DNA of 64,000 bases from Streptomyces griseoincarnatus (GCA_014649575.1 BMTH01000008.1:310001-374000); one strand, 5' to 3'; shown: positions 8,620 to 17,673, numbered from the stretch's first letter. The notes: generated from the letters alone by a model not told the origin. Numbers and translations are program-made.

Positions 8620-9642
8620 ATGCGCATCGGGGTCATCGGTACGGGCCGTATCGGCACCATTCACGCCCACACACTCAGCAGGCACCGCGAGGTCGGGTCC
8701 CTCATTCTCACGGACGTCGATCCGGCGCGGGCCCAGGCCCTCGCCCACCGGCTCGGCGAGACGGCGGCGCCGGGGGTGGACGAGATCTACACCTGGGGGG
8801 TCGACGCCGTGGTGATCACCACGGCCACCTCCGCCCACGCGGACCTGATCGCGCGGGCGGCGCGCGCGGGTCTGCCGGTCTTCTGCGAGAAGCCCATAGC
8901 CCTGGACATCGCGGGCACGTTACAGGCGATCACGGAGGTGGAGACCGCCGGGACGGTGCTTCAGATGGGCTTCCAGCGGCGGTTCGACCGCGGGTACAGG
9001 GGCGCCCGCGAGGCGGTACGGACGGGCAGGCTGGGGCGGCTGCACACGGTACGCGCGATGACCAGCGACGCCGAGCCGCCGGCCCCCTCCCTCCTGGCGC
9101 AGTCGGGCGGGCTGTACCGGGACACGCTCATCCACGACTTCGACGTCCTGCGCTGGGTGACCGGCCGGGAGGTCGTCGACGTGTACGCCACCGGGTCGGA
9201 CGCGGGTCCGCCGATGTTCCGCGAGGCGGGCGACGTCGACACGGGCGCGGTGCTGCTCACCCTCGACGACGGCGCCCTCGCCACGGTCACCGGGACCCGG
9301 ATGAACGGCGCCGGCTACGACGTGCGCATGGAACTCGCCGGAGAGCGCGACCAGATCGTCGTCGGTCTCGACGACCGTACGCCCATCGCGTCCACCGAGC
9401 CGACGGGACCGCCCGCCGCGGACAAGCCGTGGACCGGCTTCCTGGAGCGGTTCGGACCCGCGTACGAGGCGGAACTGGTCGCGTTCGTCGAGGTGGTGCG
9501 GGGCGAGCGGCCCAACCCGTGCGACGGCCATGAGGCCCTGCGGGCGCTGCTGATCGCGGAGGCGTGCGAGAGATCGCGGCGGGAGCGCAGACCGGTGCGG
9601 CCGGCGGAGCTGCTGAGCAGCGCGCAGGAGGCGCTGACGTGA
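8620..9642 (+). CDS. Gfo/Idh/MocA oxidoreductase (inositol 2-dehydrogenase-like)
   Basis: A 340-residue NAD(P)-dependent dehydrogenase. The N-terminal Rossmann fold begins with GVIGTGRIG, the CEKP motif lies near residue 90, and the catalytic Asp/His segment LIHDFDVLRW is near 170. It resembles myo-inositol 2-dehydrogenases, but the exact polyol or sugar cannot be told from sequence. The gene has no leader and is divergent from the GntR regulator. A sugar kinase gene carries the same operator, suggesting a small carbohydrate-use regulon. A transporter, usually present in such loci, is not seen here. Confidence 0.88.
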   Translation: MRIGVIGTGRIGTIHAHTLSRHREVGSLILTDVDPARAQALAHRLGETAAPGVDEIYTWGVDAVVITTATSAHADLIARAARAGLPVFCEKPIALDIAGTLQAITEVETAGTVLQMGFQRRFDRGYRGAREAVRTGRLGRLHTVRAMTSDAEPPAPSLLAQSGGLYRDTLIHDFDVLRWVTGREVVDVYATGSDAGPPMFREAGDVDTGAVLLTLDDGALATVTGTRMNGAGYDVRMELAGERDQIVVGLDDRTPIASTEPTGPPAADKPWTGFLERFGPAYEAELVAFVEVVRGERPNPCDGHEALRALLIAEACERSRRERRPVRPAELLSSAQEALT

Positions 9643-9647
9643 GACAC

Positions 9648-9669
9648 GGGGGTGTCGGGCGACACCCCC
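9648..9669. terminator. Bidirectional hairpin terminator
   Basis: GGGGGTGTCG and CGACACCCCC form a 10-bp perfect stem with a minimal loop between two convergent genes. Confidence 0.75.
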
Positions 9670-9698
9670 TCCTTCATGTCGTCGTGCTTCTCGTGCCC

Positions 9699-10169
9699 TC
9701 ATGAAGGGCGGGCCGTCACCGGGAGGACCGTCCCCTGCGCCACCGCGCACAGGGTCTCCTCGTCGTCCTCCGTCACCGTGAGGAGGTCGCAGCGGGTGAC
9801 CGCCTGGCGTCTGCCCGCGTGGACGACGGTGGCGCGGGCGCGGAGGGTGCGGCCGGTGGCCGGACGCAGGTACTGGACGGAGAAGCCGCCGGTCAGCACC
9901 GACGGTCCGAGGACCGCGCCGGCGGCGAAGGTGAGCGCGTTGTCGGCGGCGTAGGCGAGGACGCCGCCGTGCAGGAAGCCGTTCTGCTGGTGCAGGTCCT
10001 CCCGGATGTCGATCTCCAGGGTGGCCCCGCCGTCGCCGAAGGCGGTGACACGGGCGCCGAGGAGCCTGCTGAACGGCTGGGCGTCCAGCAGCTTCCGTGC
10101 GGCGGCGAGGTCGAGTTCGGGCGGCGGGGTCACGGTGCGGGGCTCCTCGGAACGGCCGGTGGACGTCAC
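9699..10169 (-). CDS. PaaI-family hotdog thioesterase
   Basis: A 156-residue single hotdog-fold protein. The segment HQQNGFLHGGVLAYAADNA (about residues 60-78) is typical of PaaI/YigI acyl-CoA thioesterases, which hydrolyse aryl- or acyl-CoA in the cytoplasm. The GTG start overlaps the stop of the response regulator gene (GTGA), so it is co-translated with the two-component system, although a functional link is not obvious. Substrate unknown. Confidence 0.82.
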   Translation of the reverse strand: MTSTGRSEEPRTVTPPPELDLAAARKLLDAQPFSRLLGARVTAFGDGGATLEIDIREDLHQQNGFLHGGVLAYAADNALTFAAGAVLGPSVLTGGFSVQYLRPATGRTLRARATVVHAGRRQAVTRCDLLTVTEDDEETLCAVAQGTVLPVTARPS

Positions 10170-10846
10170 GGGCTGTCGGTCTCCTCCAGCAGGCCCGCGT
10201 CATGGGCGAGCAGCGCGATCTGGACACGGTTGTTGAGGTCGAGCTTGGCCAGGATGCGGGAGACGTGCGTCTTGACCGTGGCCACGCTCATGTACAGCGC
10301 GGCGGCGATCTCCGCGTTGGCGAGGCCCCGGCCGACGGCCACGGCGACCTCGCGTTCGCGGTCGTTTAGGGCGGCGACGCGGTCGCGGGCGCGGGAACGG
10401 CGGCCGTCGCCCGGTCCCGGGTCGCCGGCGGCGTGGGCCATCAGCTGCCGGGTGACCGCGGGCGACAGCACCGGGTCGCCGGCCGCGACGCGGCGTACGG
10501 CGGCGACGATCTCGGCGGGCGGGGTGTCCTTCAGCACGAAGCCGGCCGCGCCCGCGCGGAGTGCGCGCAGGACCTGGTCGTCGGCGTGGAAGGTGGTGAG
10601 CACGACGATCTGCGGGGCATCGTCGCGGCCGCGCAGCGTCTCGGTGGCGGTGAGGCCGTCGACGGAGGGCATGCGGATGTCCATGAGGACGACGTCCGGG
10701 TGGGTGCGGTCGACGAGTGCGCTGACCTCGGCGCCGTCGGCGGCCTCTCCGACGATCTCGATGTCGTCGGCGCCGCCCAGCATGAAGGAGAGGCCGGCGC
10801 GGACGAGGGGGTCGTCGTCCACGAGGAGCACGCGGATTCTTGTCAT
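10166..10846 (-). CDS. NarL/LuxR-family response regulator
   Basis: A 226-residue regulator with a receiver domain (acidic LLVDDDP, phospho-acceptor Asp56 in LMDIRMP, Lys near 106 in VLKD) and a C-terminal LuxR helix-turn-helix ending in TVKTHVSRILAKLDLNNR. The ATG at 10846 starts directly at the receiver fold. The histidine kinase gene lies 211 bp upstream on the same strand, and the pair is the usual DesK/NarL-type system. The intervening spacer holds a repeated element. Target genes are unknown. Confidence 0.92.
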   Translation of the reverse strand: MTRIRVLLVDDDPLVRAGLSFMLGGADDIEIVGEAADGAEVSALVDRTHPDVVLMDIRMPSVDGLTATETLRGRDDAPQIVVLTTFHADDQVLRALRAGAAGFVLKDTPPAEIVAAVRRVAAGDPVLSPAVTRQLMAHAAGDPGPGDGRRSRARDRVAALNDREREVAVAVGRGLANAEIAAALYMSVATVKTHVSRILAKLDLNNRVQIALLAHDAGLLEETDSP

Positions 10847-10911
10847 GGGCGGTACGTAATCATGCACCGGGGTGTCGCGACCCGAGGGTGTCCGCGCAAC
10901 TCGTCGCTTGC

Positions 10912-10966
10912 GGGCGCCCCGAGGGGCGCGGGGAACGGCGCGACCAGCCCCCCCACGGCCCGCACC
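10912..10966. repeat. Streptomyces-type dispersed GC-rich element
   Basis: The core GGGGCGCGGGGAACGGCGCG followed by ACCAGCCCCC and a GGCCCGCACC tail closely resembles a short dispersed element that I recall as very common between Streptomyces genes. It separates the kinase and regulator genes of this two-component system. Confidence 0.5.
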
Positions 10967-11057
10967 CGGCGCGAACGACATGGCGAAGCACCCCCCGAGC
11001 CGCAGGTACGGCGTGCAGCCGAGGTGCGGTGCAGAGGTGCCGTGGTGGGGACCACGT

Positions 11058-12308
11058 CTAGCGCCACGGCAGCCGTGCCCTCACCTCGAAGCCGCCCTCC
11101 GGGGTCCGGCCGTGCGCCAGGGAACCCCCAGCCAGCGTCGCCCGTTCCGTCAGGCCGATCAGGCCCTGGCCCGCGCCGGGAACCGGGGGGACGTCCCCCT
11201 CCGGGGGCGGGTTGTGGACCCGCACGGTGAGGTCCTCGCCCGGGCCGCCGGAGACGGAGACCGTGACCTCCGTGCCGGGGGCGTGTTTGCGGGCGTTGGT
11301 CAGGCCCTCCTGGGCGATGCGGTAGGCGGTGCGGCCGACGGAGGCGGGGACGGAGGCGGTGTGGGTGACCCGCTGGTCCAGGGTGACCTTCATGCCCGCC
11401 TGGCGGGACTCGGCGACAAGGGTGTCGAGCGCCGCCAGCGTCGGCTGCGGACGCCCCGCGTCCTCGCTGTCGCCGGCCCGCAGCACCCCGATGATCTCCC
11501 GCAGGTCCTGGAGTGCCTCGTGGGCGCTCTCCCGGATCACGCCGGCCGCCCGCGCGATCTCGTCGCGCGGGGCGTCGGGCCGGAACTCCAGCGCGCCCGC
11601 GTGCACGCTGAGCAGCGTCAGCCGGTGCGCGAGCACGTCGTGCATCTCCCGCGCGATGGCCTCGCGGGCGAGCCGCTGCGCCTGTTCGGCCCGCAGCCGC
11701 GCCTCCGTCTCGGCGCGCCGGGCCCGGTCCCGCAGGCTGAGCATGAGCTGCCGTTTGGACCGGACGAACATGCCCCAGCCGACCGTGGCGACGGTCAGCA
11801 CGAGGAGAAGGACGACGACGGCGAGGTACGGCAGGTCGGGGTCGGGGCGCCACCAGAAGTACAGCGGCGTGAGCGCCAGCTGCGCGCCGGCCACCCAGGC
11901 CACGTACCGGAACGGCCGGTGCACGGCGAGCGTGAACAGGGCGATGATCGCGACGCCGCCGGAGGTCTCGGAGAGGAAGCCGACCGGCACCATGGCCACG
12001 GCCAGGCCGAACGGCCACCGGCGGCGCAGCCAGACCGCCGCGCAGGAGAGCGCGCCGAGCACCTGGTCGAGGACGGCGACGGCGTGCGGGAGGTCGGTGT
12101 TGTCCCGCAGTGCTTCGGCGCCGAGCAGTCCGATCAGCACCGCGAGCAGGAAGCAGGAGAAGTCGACGACCCAGTCGCGGGCGGTTCGCCGGGGACGGCG
12201 GCCGGAGCGGCTCGCGTCGGGGTCGAGCTCGTGGATGAGGGCGGACGGGAAGAACCAACTGGGCCCCGTGTACGCGGGGGCGGTCCTCGCCGCCTTGTCA
12301 TCGGTCAC
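11058..12308 (-). CDS. Sensor histidine kinase (HisKA_3 type)
   Basis: A membrane sensor kinase of about 416 residues. A soluble N-terminus of about 45 residues is followed by about five or six hydrophobic segments (about 48-190). Then come a coiled linker, the HisKA_3 box EMHDVLAHRLTLLSVH with the phospho-accepting His, and an ATPase domain with EGLTNARKHAP and GQGLIGLTERA. The GTG at 12308 is preferred over a TTG three codons upstream. The hexamer TAGATT a few bases upstream suggests a short or leaderless transcript. Its partner is the NarL-type regulator downstream. The signal is unknown. Confidence 0.9.
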   Translation of the reverse strand: MTDDKAARTAPAYTGPSWFFPSALIHELDPDASRSGRRPRRTARDWVVDFSCFLLAVLIGLLGAEALRDNTDLPHAVAVLDQVLGALSCAAVWLRRRWPFGLAVAMVPVGFLSETSGGVAIIALFTLAVHRPFRYVAWVAGAQLALTPLYFWWRPDPDLPYLAVVVLLLVLTVATVGWGMFVRSKRQLMLSLRDRARRAETEARLRAEQAQRLAREAIAREMHDVLAHRLTLLSVHAGALEFRPDAPRDEIARAAGVIRESAHEALQDLREIIGVLRAGDSEDAGRPQPTLAALDTLVAESRQAGMKVTLDQRVTHTASVPASVGRTAYRIAQEGLTNARKHAPGTEVTVSVSGGPGEDLTVRVHNPPPEGDVPPVPGAGQGLIGLTERATLAGGSLAHGRTPEGGFEVRARLPWR

Positions 12309-12487
12309 GGTCGACAAATCTATGCAGTGGGCGCCCGGTACGGCGCCTCGCGGGCGGAATCGCCGACCAAAGTCGCGCGGCCTCAGACTTTCGGCGTCCC
12401 GGCGGAAGCAGGCCGTCCACCTCGGTCGGGAAGGCCTCGCCCCGCGGCCGATGTGGGTGGGGGGTCCGCGGGGCGAGAGTCGGGGGC

Positions 12488-12691
12488 ATGAAGAAGCTGC
12501 TGGAGATCGTGGGGTTCCTGGCCGTGCTTCAGGGCGTGGCCGGTCTGGTGACGGAGTTCACCGACTGGAACTGGGGCCTGGTGCGGCGGGCCGGGTTCCT
12601 CGCAGGCTACGAGATCTACGCGAGCGTCGCCCTGCTGGTGCTGGGCGTCGCTCTGTTCGCCCTCGCGGAGACCCGGAAGCCAGGCGGCTGA
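12488..12691 (+). CDS. Small two-helix membrane protein
   Basis: A 67-residue protein with hydrophobic segments at about 8-22 and 43-61 around a short polar, Trp-rich loop. No family was recognised. It stands alone, divergent from the histidine kinase and convergent with the ribonuclease gene, with 23 bp between stop codons. The GGGGGC before the ATG is only a weak ribosome site. Confidence 0.6.
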   Translation: MKKLLEIVGFLAVLQGVAGLVTEFTDWNWGLVRRAGFLAGYEIYASVALLVLGVALFALAETRKPGG

Positions 12692-12714
12692 GCCGCCGGC
12701 CGGCCAGGAACCGG

Positions 12715-13152
12715 TCAGCAGGAGTGGTCGACCAGGTCGAACGAGGCGTAGTGGTCGGCGGTGTAGTAGTCCTCGTGGTACTCCTCACCGGTCACGATCC
12801 GGCGGGCGCCGCGGGTGGGGGAACCGGGCGTGATCACCGTGTACTCGTGGTAGTAGCCGGTGTCCTGGCCGGGGAGGATGCCCTCCCTGTTCTGGAAGAC
12901 AGTGCCGTCCTGCTCGAAGGGGAACGGGCCGCCCTGTTCGACGAGGTCGAGGGTGTCGTGCGCCTCGGACGGCAGGTCGCCGTAGCAGATGTCGCCGACC
13001 GCCAGGACGGACGGCGTGGCGGACACGGCGACAGGAAGGGCGGGGGCGGCGTGTGCCGCCGGGGCGGAGAGCGCTCCGCCGCCGCCCAGCAGGAGGGCGG
13101 ACAGGAGGGATGCCGCGGCCCCGGACCGGGCCGCTCGTGGGGGGAATCGCAT
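12715..13152 (-). CDS. Secreted guanyl-specific ribonuclease (RNase Sa-like)
   Basis: A 145-residue precursor with a Sec signal peptide ending at about AHA-AP (residue 36). The mature part closely matches Streptomyces RNase Sa/T1-type ribonucleases, which cleave single-stranded RNA 3' of guanosine. The catalytic Glu is in GYYHEYTVITP, the Arg in RGARR and the His in TADHYASF. The two cysteines of the family disulfide are in DICYGDL and at the C-terminus. The ATG at 13152 gives a normal signal peptide. No barstar-type inhibitor gene lies beside it; a barstar gene is found 24 kb away. Confidence 0.92.
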   Translation of the reverse strand: MRFPPRAARSGAAASLLSALLLGGGGALSAPAAHAAPALPVAVSATPSVLAVGDICYGDLPSEAHDTLDLVEQGGPFPFEQDGTVFQNREGILPGQDTGYYHEYTVITPGSPTRGARRIVTGEEYHEDYYTADHYASFDLVDHSC

Positions 13153-13166
13153 ACCCCATGATGACG

Positions 13167-13194
13167 CGCGTAGACACTGGCATGTCAATGTCAA
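13167..13194 (-). promoter_or_regulatory. Candidate promoter of the secreted ribonuclease gene
   Basis: Two consecutive TTGACA hexamers occur on the minus strand (13194-13189 and 13188-13183). The first is followed after 16 bp by TACGCG at 13172-13167. The doubled -35 box is striking; the -10 box is weak. Confidence 0.45.
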
Positions 13195-13330
13195 GTACAT
13201 GGATGTTTCGGTGTGGTCCGATGAGTTTTCGGTGACGTGGCACGGGGGCGTGCCGGACCGGGTGACGGAGCGGCAGGTCGACGTCCGATCGCCGCCGGTG
13301 CCCTCCCGCGTCGGCCGCTGAGATGGACGT

Positions 13331-14083
13331 ATGACCACACAGATCACGGAGAAGACCCTGCTCGGCCGGGCGGCGCTGGTGACCGGCGGCAGCCGCGGCA
13401 TCGGCGCCGCGACGGCACTGCGGCTCGCCCGGGAGGGCGCGGACGTCGCGGTGACGTACGTGAGCGGAAAGGAGGCGGCGGAGGACGTCGTACGGGCCGT
13501 CGAGGCGCTGGGGCGCCGCGCGGTGGCCCTGCGCGCGGACGCCGGCGACCCGGAGGAAGCGGCCTCGGCGGTGACCACGGCCGTGCGGGAACTGGGCCGG
13601 CTGGACGTGCTGGTGAACAACGCGGGCGTCGGCGTGCTCGGCCCGCTGGAGTCCCTCTCCCCCGCCGACGTCGACCGGGTGCTCGCGGTGAACGTGCGCG
13701 GTGTCTTCCTCACCTCGCGCGCGGCGGCCGCGGTGATGGCGCGCGGGGGCCGGATCGTCACCGTCGGCTCGTGCATGACGCAGCGGGTGACGGGCCCGGG
13801 CGGGACCCTCTACGCGATGAGCAAGGCGGCGCTGGTGGGGCTCACCAAGGCGCTGGCGCGGGAGCTGGGCGAGCGCGGGATCACCGCGAACATCGTCCAT
13901 CCGGGGCCGACCGACACGGAGATGAACCCGGCCGGCGGCCCCTACGCGGCCGGTCAGGCGGCGGCCACCGCCCTGGGCCGGTTCGGTACGGCGGAGGAGG
14001 TGGCGGAGACCATCGTCCACCTCGCGGACGCCGCGTACGTGACGGGCGCGGAGGTGGCGGTGGACGGCGGTCACGCGGCCTGA
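13331..14083 (+). CDS. Short-chain dehydrogenase/reductase (FabG-like)
   Basis: A 250-residue classical SDR. The cofactor motif is TGGSRGIG, followed by NNAGVG, a Ser in TVGSCM and the catalytic YAMSK. It reduces a ketone or oxidises an alcohol with NAD(P)H. The family is too broad to name a substrate. The gene is monocistronic and is followed by a strong hairpin shared with the convergent allantoicase gene. Confidence 0.88.
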   Translation: MTTQITEKTLLGRAALVTGGSRGIGAATALRLAREGADVAVTYVSGKEAAEDVVRAVEALGRRAVALRADAGDPEEAASAVTTAVRELGRLDVLVNNAGVGVLGPLESLSPADVDRVLAVNVRGVFLTSRAAAAVMARGGRIVTVGSCMTQRVTGPGGTLYAMSKAALVGLTKALARELGERGITANIVHPGPTDTEMNPAGGPYAAGQAAATALGRFGTAEEVAETIVHLADAAYVTGAEVAVDGGHAA

Positions 14084-14094
14084 ACGGACCGTGG

Positions 14095-14136
14095 GGGCGC
14101 CCGCTTCCGGAGGCGGGTTCCGAAAGGCGGGCGCCC
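14095..14136. terminator. Hairpin between SDR and allantoicase genes
   Basis: GGGCGCCCGC (14095-14104) pairs perfectly with GCGGGCGCCC (14127-14136) across a 22-base loop, between convergent genes. Confidence 0.65.
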
Positions 14137-14145
14137 GCGCGGGAG

Positions 14146-15261
14146 TCAGCCCCCGAGCTCCTGCCTCCGTGCCTCCAGTGCCGCCGTCCCCCGGTCCGTC
14201 AGGGTGCCGAAGAGGCGGAGGCGGGAGATGCCGCCGTCGGGGTGGATGTCCACGCGCGCGTGGGTGCCCACCGCGGGGTCCGGGAGGACGAAGCGGTGGT
14301 TGGTGTCGGGCTGGAGGCGGGTGCGGGGCAGGATCTCCCGCCAGTCGCCGTCCTCACCGTCCCGCACGGACACCGACGCCCAGCCGGCCGCGTTGCCCTT
14401 GAGGTAGGCGGTGTCGATCTCCAGCGCGCGGAGCTGCGACCGGGCGACCAGGCGGTACGTGATCCAGTCGTGGCCGTGGTCGCGGCGCCGCCGGGTCTCC
14501 CAGCCGTCGTCCATCTTCCGGGAGCGGCCGGGCCGGACGGTGTTGGCGGCGGGCGAGTAGAAGCGGTCGGAGGCGTCCTCGACACGGCCGCCGTTCTCCA
14601 GGGCGACGACGTCGAAGGTGCCGAGCGCGGTGAGCCAGGCCAGGTCGGGGACGACCTCGCCGTACACGCGGAGGCGGGCGATGCCGCCGTCGGGGTGCTG
14701 GTTGAGGCGCAGGTGGGTGAAGCGCTGTTCGGCGGTGACGGCGAAGCCGTTGGCCGCGTGGCCGCCGATCCGGGTGCGCGGCACCAGCGTCGTCCACTTC
14801 ACTTCGTCGGAGAGCAGTTCCTCGGGCGACGGGGAGCCGTCGACGGCGGTGCCCTCCACCGAGACCGCCTGCGGGTAGTTGCCGCGGAAGTGGGCGGTGT
14901 CGACGACGACGCCGCGGACGACGCCGGGCGTGCCGAGGCGGATCAGCGCCCAGTCGTGGTCGTCCTCGGCGGGCCAGGGGTGGTCGGCGGAGACGCCGCG
15001 CCGCCGCCGGGTCTCCCAGCCGTCCATGATCTTGCCCTTGTGGCCGAAGCGTTCCGGGTCGAAGACGGGGCGGCCGGGCAGCAGGAGGTTCTCGCGCTCG
15101 GCGAAGAACTCGTCATTGGCGGCGATGACACCGGCGCCGAGCCGGCGGTCGGCGAGGTCGGCGAGGTGGGTGAAGGGGAAGTCGGCGGTGCGGTAGTCCG
15201 CGTACGGGTCGCCGCCGCCGTAGGGGCTGGCGTCGCCGGTGAAGGTCTCGATCGCCGTCAC
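14146..15261 (-). CDS. alc: Allantoicase
   Basis: A 371-residue enzyme that hydrolyses allantoate to ureidoglycolate and urea. It shows the typical internal duplication: two homologous domains each carry KMDDGWETRRRR or KIMDGWETRRRR and a later HPDGGI(A/S)RLR motif (near residues 79 and 190, then 248 and 341). Length matches the family. It lies 31 bp downstream of allantoinase on the same strand, forming an operon that is expected to be repressed by AllR. The enzyme that would cleave ureidoglycolate is not in the window. Confidence 0.95.
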   Translation of the reverse strand: MTAIETFTGDASPYGGGDPYADYRTADFPFTHLADLADRRLGAGVIAANDEFFAERENLLLPGRPVFDPERFGHKGKIMDGWETRRRRGVSADHPWPAEDDHDWALIRLGTPGVVRGVVVDTAHFRGNYPQAVSVEGTAVDGSPSPEELLSDEVKWTTLVPRTRIGGHAANGFAVTAEQRFTHLRLNQHPDGGIARLRVYGEVVPDLAWLTALGTFDVVALENGGRVEDASDRFYSPAANTVRPGRSRKMDDGWETRRRRDHGHDWITYRLVARSQLRALEIDTAYLKGNAAGWASVSVRDGEDGDWREILPRTRLQPDTNHRFVLPDPAVGTHARVDIHPDGGISRLRLFGTLTDRGTAALEARRQELGG

Positions 15262-15292
15262 GGTGATGTGGTCCTGCCTTTCGGATGTCGTT

Positions 15293-16630
15293 TCAGGGCC
15301 GGGTGAGCAGGCGGCCCTTCGGTGCGGTGAACTCCCCGTCGGACAGGACGCGTTCGCCGCGCAGCCAGGTGGACCTCACGACGCCGTGCAGGGTGCGTCC
15401 GGCGTAGGCGGTCACGCGGTTGCGGTGCTGGAGGGCGGCCGGGTCGACGGTGAAGGTCTCGTCGGGGGCGAGGACGGCGAAGTCGGCGTCGCGGCCGGGC
15501 GCGATGGCGCCCTTGCGGGCCCCGAGGCCGGCCAGCCGGGCCGTGCGCGTCGCCGTCCAGCGGACCACGTCCTCCAGGGCGTGGCCGCGCCTGCGGGCCT
15601 CGGTCCAGACGGCCGGGAGGCTGAGCTGGAGGCCGGAGATGCCGCCCCAGGCGGTGGCGAAGTCGTCCGTCTTGAGGTCGGCGGTGGACGGGGAGTGGTC
15701 GGTGACGACGCAGTCGACGGTGCCGTCGGCCAGGGCCTGCCACAGCAGGTCCTGGTTGGCGGCCTCGCGGATGGGCGGGCAGCACTTGAACTCGCTCGCG
15801 CCGTCCGGGACTTCCTCCGCGGTGAGGGTGAGGTAGTGCGGGCAGGTCTCGGCGGTGACGCGGACGCCGTCCGCCTTGGCCTCGGCGATCAGGGGCAGCG
15901 CGTCGGCCGAGGAGAGGTGCAGCACGTGCACGCGCGCGTCGAAGCGCCGGGCCTGCTCCAGGAGCTGCGCGATGGCGGTGTCCTCTGCCCGGCGGGGCCG
16001 GGAGGCGAGGAAGTCGGCGTAGCGGGGGCCGCCCCGCTGCGGGGCGTCGGCGAGGTGGCCCGGGTCCTCGGCGTGGACGATGAGCAGGCCGTCGAAGGAG
16101 GCGATCTCGCGCAGGGCGCGGGCGAGCTGTTCCTGGTCGAGGTGAGGGAACTCGTCGACGCCGGACGGCGACAGGAACGCCTTGAAGCCGAATACCCCCG
16201 CCTCGTGCAGCGGGCGCAGGTCGGCCACGTTGTCGGGGAGGGCGCCGCCCCAGAAGCCGACGTCGATGTGGGCCTTGTCGGCGGCCGTCTTCCGCTTGAC
16301 GCGCAGGTGGTCGACCGTCGTGGTGGGCGGGAGGGAGTTGAGCGGCATGTCGACCAGCGTGGTGATGCCGCCGGCGGCGGCCGCGCGGGTGGCGGTCCAG
16401 AAGCCCTCCCACTCGGTGCGGCCGGGGTCGTTGACGTGCACGTGGGTGTCGACCAGGCCGGGCAGCAGGACGTCGTCGCCGAGATCCTCCAGGCGGGCGC
16501 CGTCGGGGACGGGCGCGTCGTGCGGCAGGACGGCCGTGACGGTGCCGCCCGCCACGGCGACGGACGCGGCGCGCATCCCCTCGGGGGTGACGACGCGGGT
16601 CGAGCGCAGCACCAGTTGGACGTCGGGCAC
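15293..16630 (-). CDS. allB: Allantoinase
   Basis: A zinc amidohydrolase of 445 residues that opens allantoin to allantoate. Metal-site motifs are DTHVHVNDPGRTEWEG near 57, the carboxylated Lys in FGFKAFL, HAEDPG, VHVLHLSS and TDHSPS. The GTG at 16630 has a strong AGGAGG six bases upstream, so the longer frame starting at a TTG at 16663 was rejected; that TTG lies inside a regulatory palindrome. First gene of the allB-alc operon, divergent from allR. Confidence 0.96.
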   Translation of the reverse strand: MPDVQLVLRSTRVVTPEGMRAASVAVAGGTVTAVLPHDAPVPDGARLEDLGDDVLLPGLVDTHVHVNDPGRTEWEGFWTATRAAAAGGITTLVDMPLNSLPPTTTVDHLRVKRKTAADKAHIDVGFWGGALPDNVADLRPLHEAGVFGFKAFLSPSGVDEFPHLDQEQLARALREIASFDGLLIVHAEDPGHLADAPQRGGPRYADFLASRPRRAEDTAIAQLLEQARRFDARVHVLHLSSADALPLIAEAKADGVRVTAETCPHYLTLTAEEVPDGASEFKCCPPIREAANQDLLWQALADGTVDCVVTDHSPSTADLKTDDFATAWGGISGLQLSLPAVWTEARRRGHALEDVVRWTATRTARLAGLGARKGAIAPGRDADFAVLAPDETFTVDPAALQHRNRVTAYAGRTLHGVVRSTWLRGERVLSDGEFTAPKGRLLTRP

Positions 16631-16658
16631 CCGGAGCCTCCTGCGGTCCGCCGGAAAA

Positions 16659-16706
16659 TTCAACGTTCTGTTGAAGGAGTGTTGCCTTCGGACCTCACTG
16701 CGTCAA
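16659..16706 (-). promoter_or_regulatory. allB promoter with 17-bp inverted repeat
   Basis: TTCAAC-GTTCT-GTTGAA (16659-16675) is a perfect 6+6 inverted repeat. A minus-strand TTGACG (16706-16701) and AACACT (16683-16678), separated by 17 bp, form a candidate promoter whose start point would fall inside the repeat. The same repeat recurs at the aceB and urate-operon promoters. Confidence 0.6.
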
Positions 16707-16751
16707 GGGTGCTCCCGCCGCCACGGCGGCGCGAGCACCATCTCTGGACGT

Positions 16752-16787
16752 TTCCACAAAGCGGAATTACCATTCCGTCAAACAGAA
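16752..16787. promoter_or_regulatory. Tandem AllR boxes between allB and allR
   Basis: TTCCACAAAGCGGAA (16752-16766) and TTCCGTCAAACAGAA (16773-16787) match TTCCR-N5-YRGAA. Their starts are 21 bp apart, two helical turns. The same paired arrangement is found upstream of hyi and gcl, and in weaker form at aceB. Confidence 0.75.
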
Positions 16788-16866
16788 CGTAGCTCCGCAC
16801 AAGCGGGCCGCCGACCGGCCGCCGGGTAGGCTTCTGACCTCCTGCCAGCACCGAAAGGAACGCGCC

Positions 16867-17673
16867 GTGCCGACGTCCAGCGCCAGCACCACCGACTCCG
16901 CCCGGCCCGCCGCCAGTGGCGGCGTGCAGTCCCTCGAGCGCGCCTTCGACCTGCTGGAGCGGATGGCGGACGCGGGCGGCGAGGTCGGCCTGAGCGAGCT
17001 GTCCGCCAGCAGCGGCCTGCCGCTGCCGACGATCCACCGCCTGATGCGCACGCTGGTCGCCTGCGGCTACGTGCGCCAGCAGCCCAATCGGCGGTACGCG
17101 CTGGGCCCGCGCCTGATCCGCCTCGGCGAGTCGGCGTCCCGGCTGCTGGGCACCTGGGCGCGGCCGTATCTGGCGCGGCTGGTGGAGGAGACCGGCGAGA
17201 CGGCGAACATGGCCCTGCTGGACGGGGACGAGATCGTGTACGTGGCGCAGGTGCCGTCGAAGCACTCGATGCGGATGTTCACCGAGGTCGGCCGGCGCGT
17301 GCTGCCGCACTCCACGGGCGTCGGGAAGGCACTGCTGGCCGGGTTCCCGCCCCAGGAGGTGCGGGCGCTGCTGGGCCGCACCGGCATGCCCGCGGCCACG
17401 GACAGGACCATCACCACACCCGAGGGCTTCCTCGCCGCACTGGAGGAGGTGCGCCGGCAGGGGTACGCCATCGACGACAACGAGCAGGAGATCGGCGTGC
17501 GCTGCCTGGCGGTCCCGGTGCCGGACGCGCCCACGGCGGCGGCCGTCTCGATCTCGGGCCCGGCGGGCCGCGTCACGGAGTCGGCGACGGAGCGGATCGT
17601 GCCGGTGCTGCAGGAGATCGCGCGCGAACTGTCGGAGGCGCTGGCTAACCCGGGAGGAGGCCCGGCCGCCTGA
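16867..17673 (+). CDS. allR: IclR-family repressor of the allantoin regulon
   Basis: A 268-residue IclR regulator. The N-terminal winged helix (about 20-80) includes LSELSASSGLPLPTIHRLM, and the C-terminal effector-binding domain includes HSTGVGKALLAG and DNEQEIGVRC. It is divergent from allB-alc and next to malate synthase. In S. coelicolor the orthologous AllR is reported to repress allantoin genes. The GTG at 16867 follows a GAAAGGAA ribosome site. The likely operators are the tandem boxes at 16752-16787 and similar pairs elsewhere in the window. Confidence 0.9.
   Translation: MPTSSASTTDSARPAASGGVQSLERAFDLLERMADAGGEVGLSELSASSGLPLPTIHRLMRTLVACGYVRQQPNRRYALGPRLIRLGESASRLLGTWARPYLARLVEETGETANMALLDGDEIVYVAQVPSKHSMRMFTEVGRRVLPHSTGVGKALLAGFPPQEVRALLGRTGMPAATDRTITTPEGFLAALEEVRRQGYAIDDNEQEIGVRCLAVPVPDAPTAAAVSISGPAGRVTESATERIVPVLQEIARELSEALANPGGGPAA

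Noticed and set aside
12715..13152. RNase Sa-like gene as part of a toxin-immunity pair
   Set aside because: No barstar or other inhibitor gene is adjacent, and the gene has the simple plan of an exported nutritional ribonuclease.
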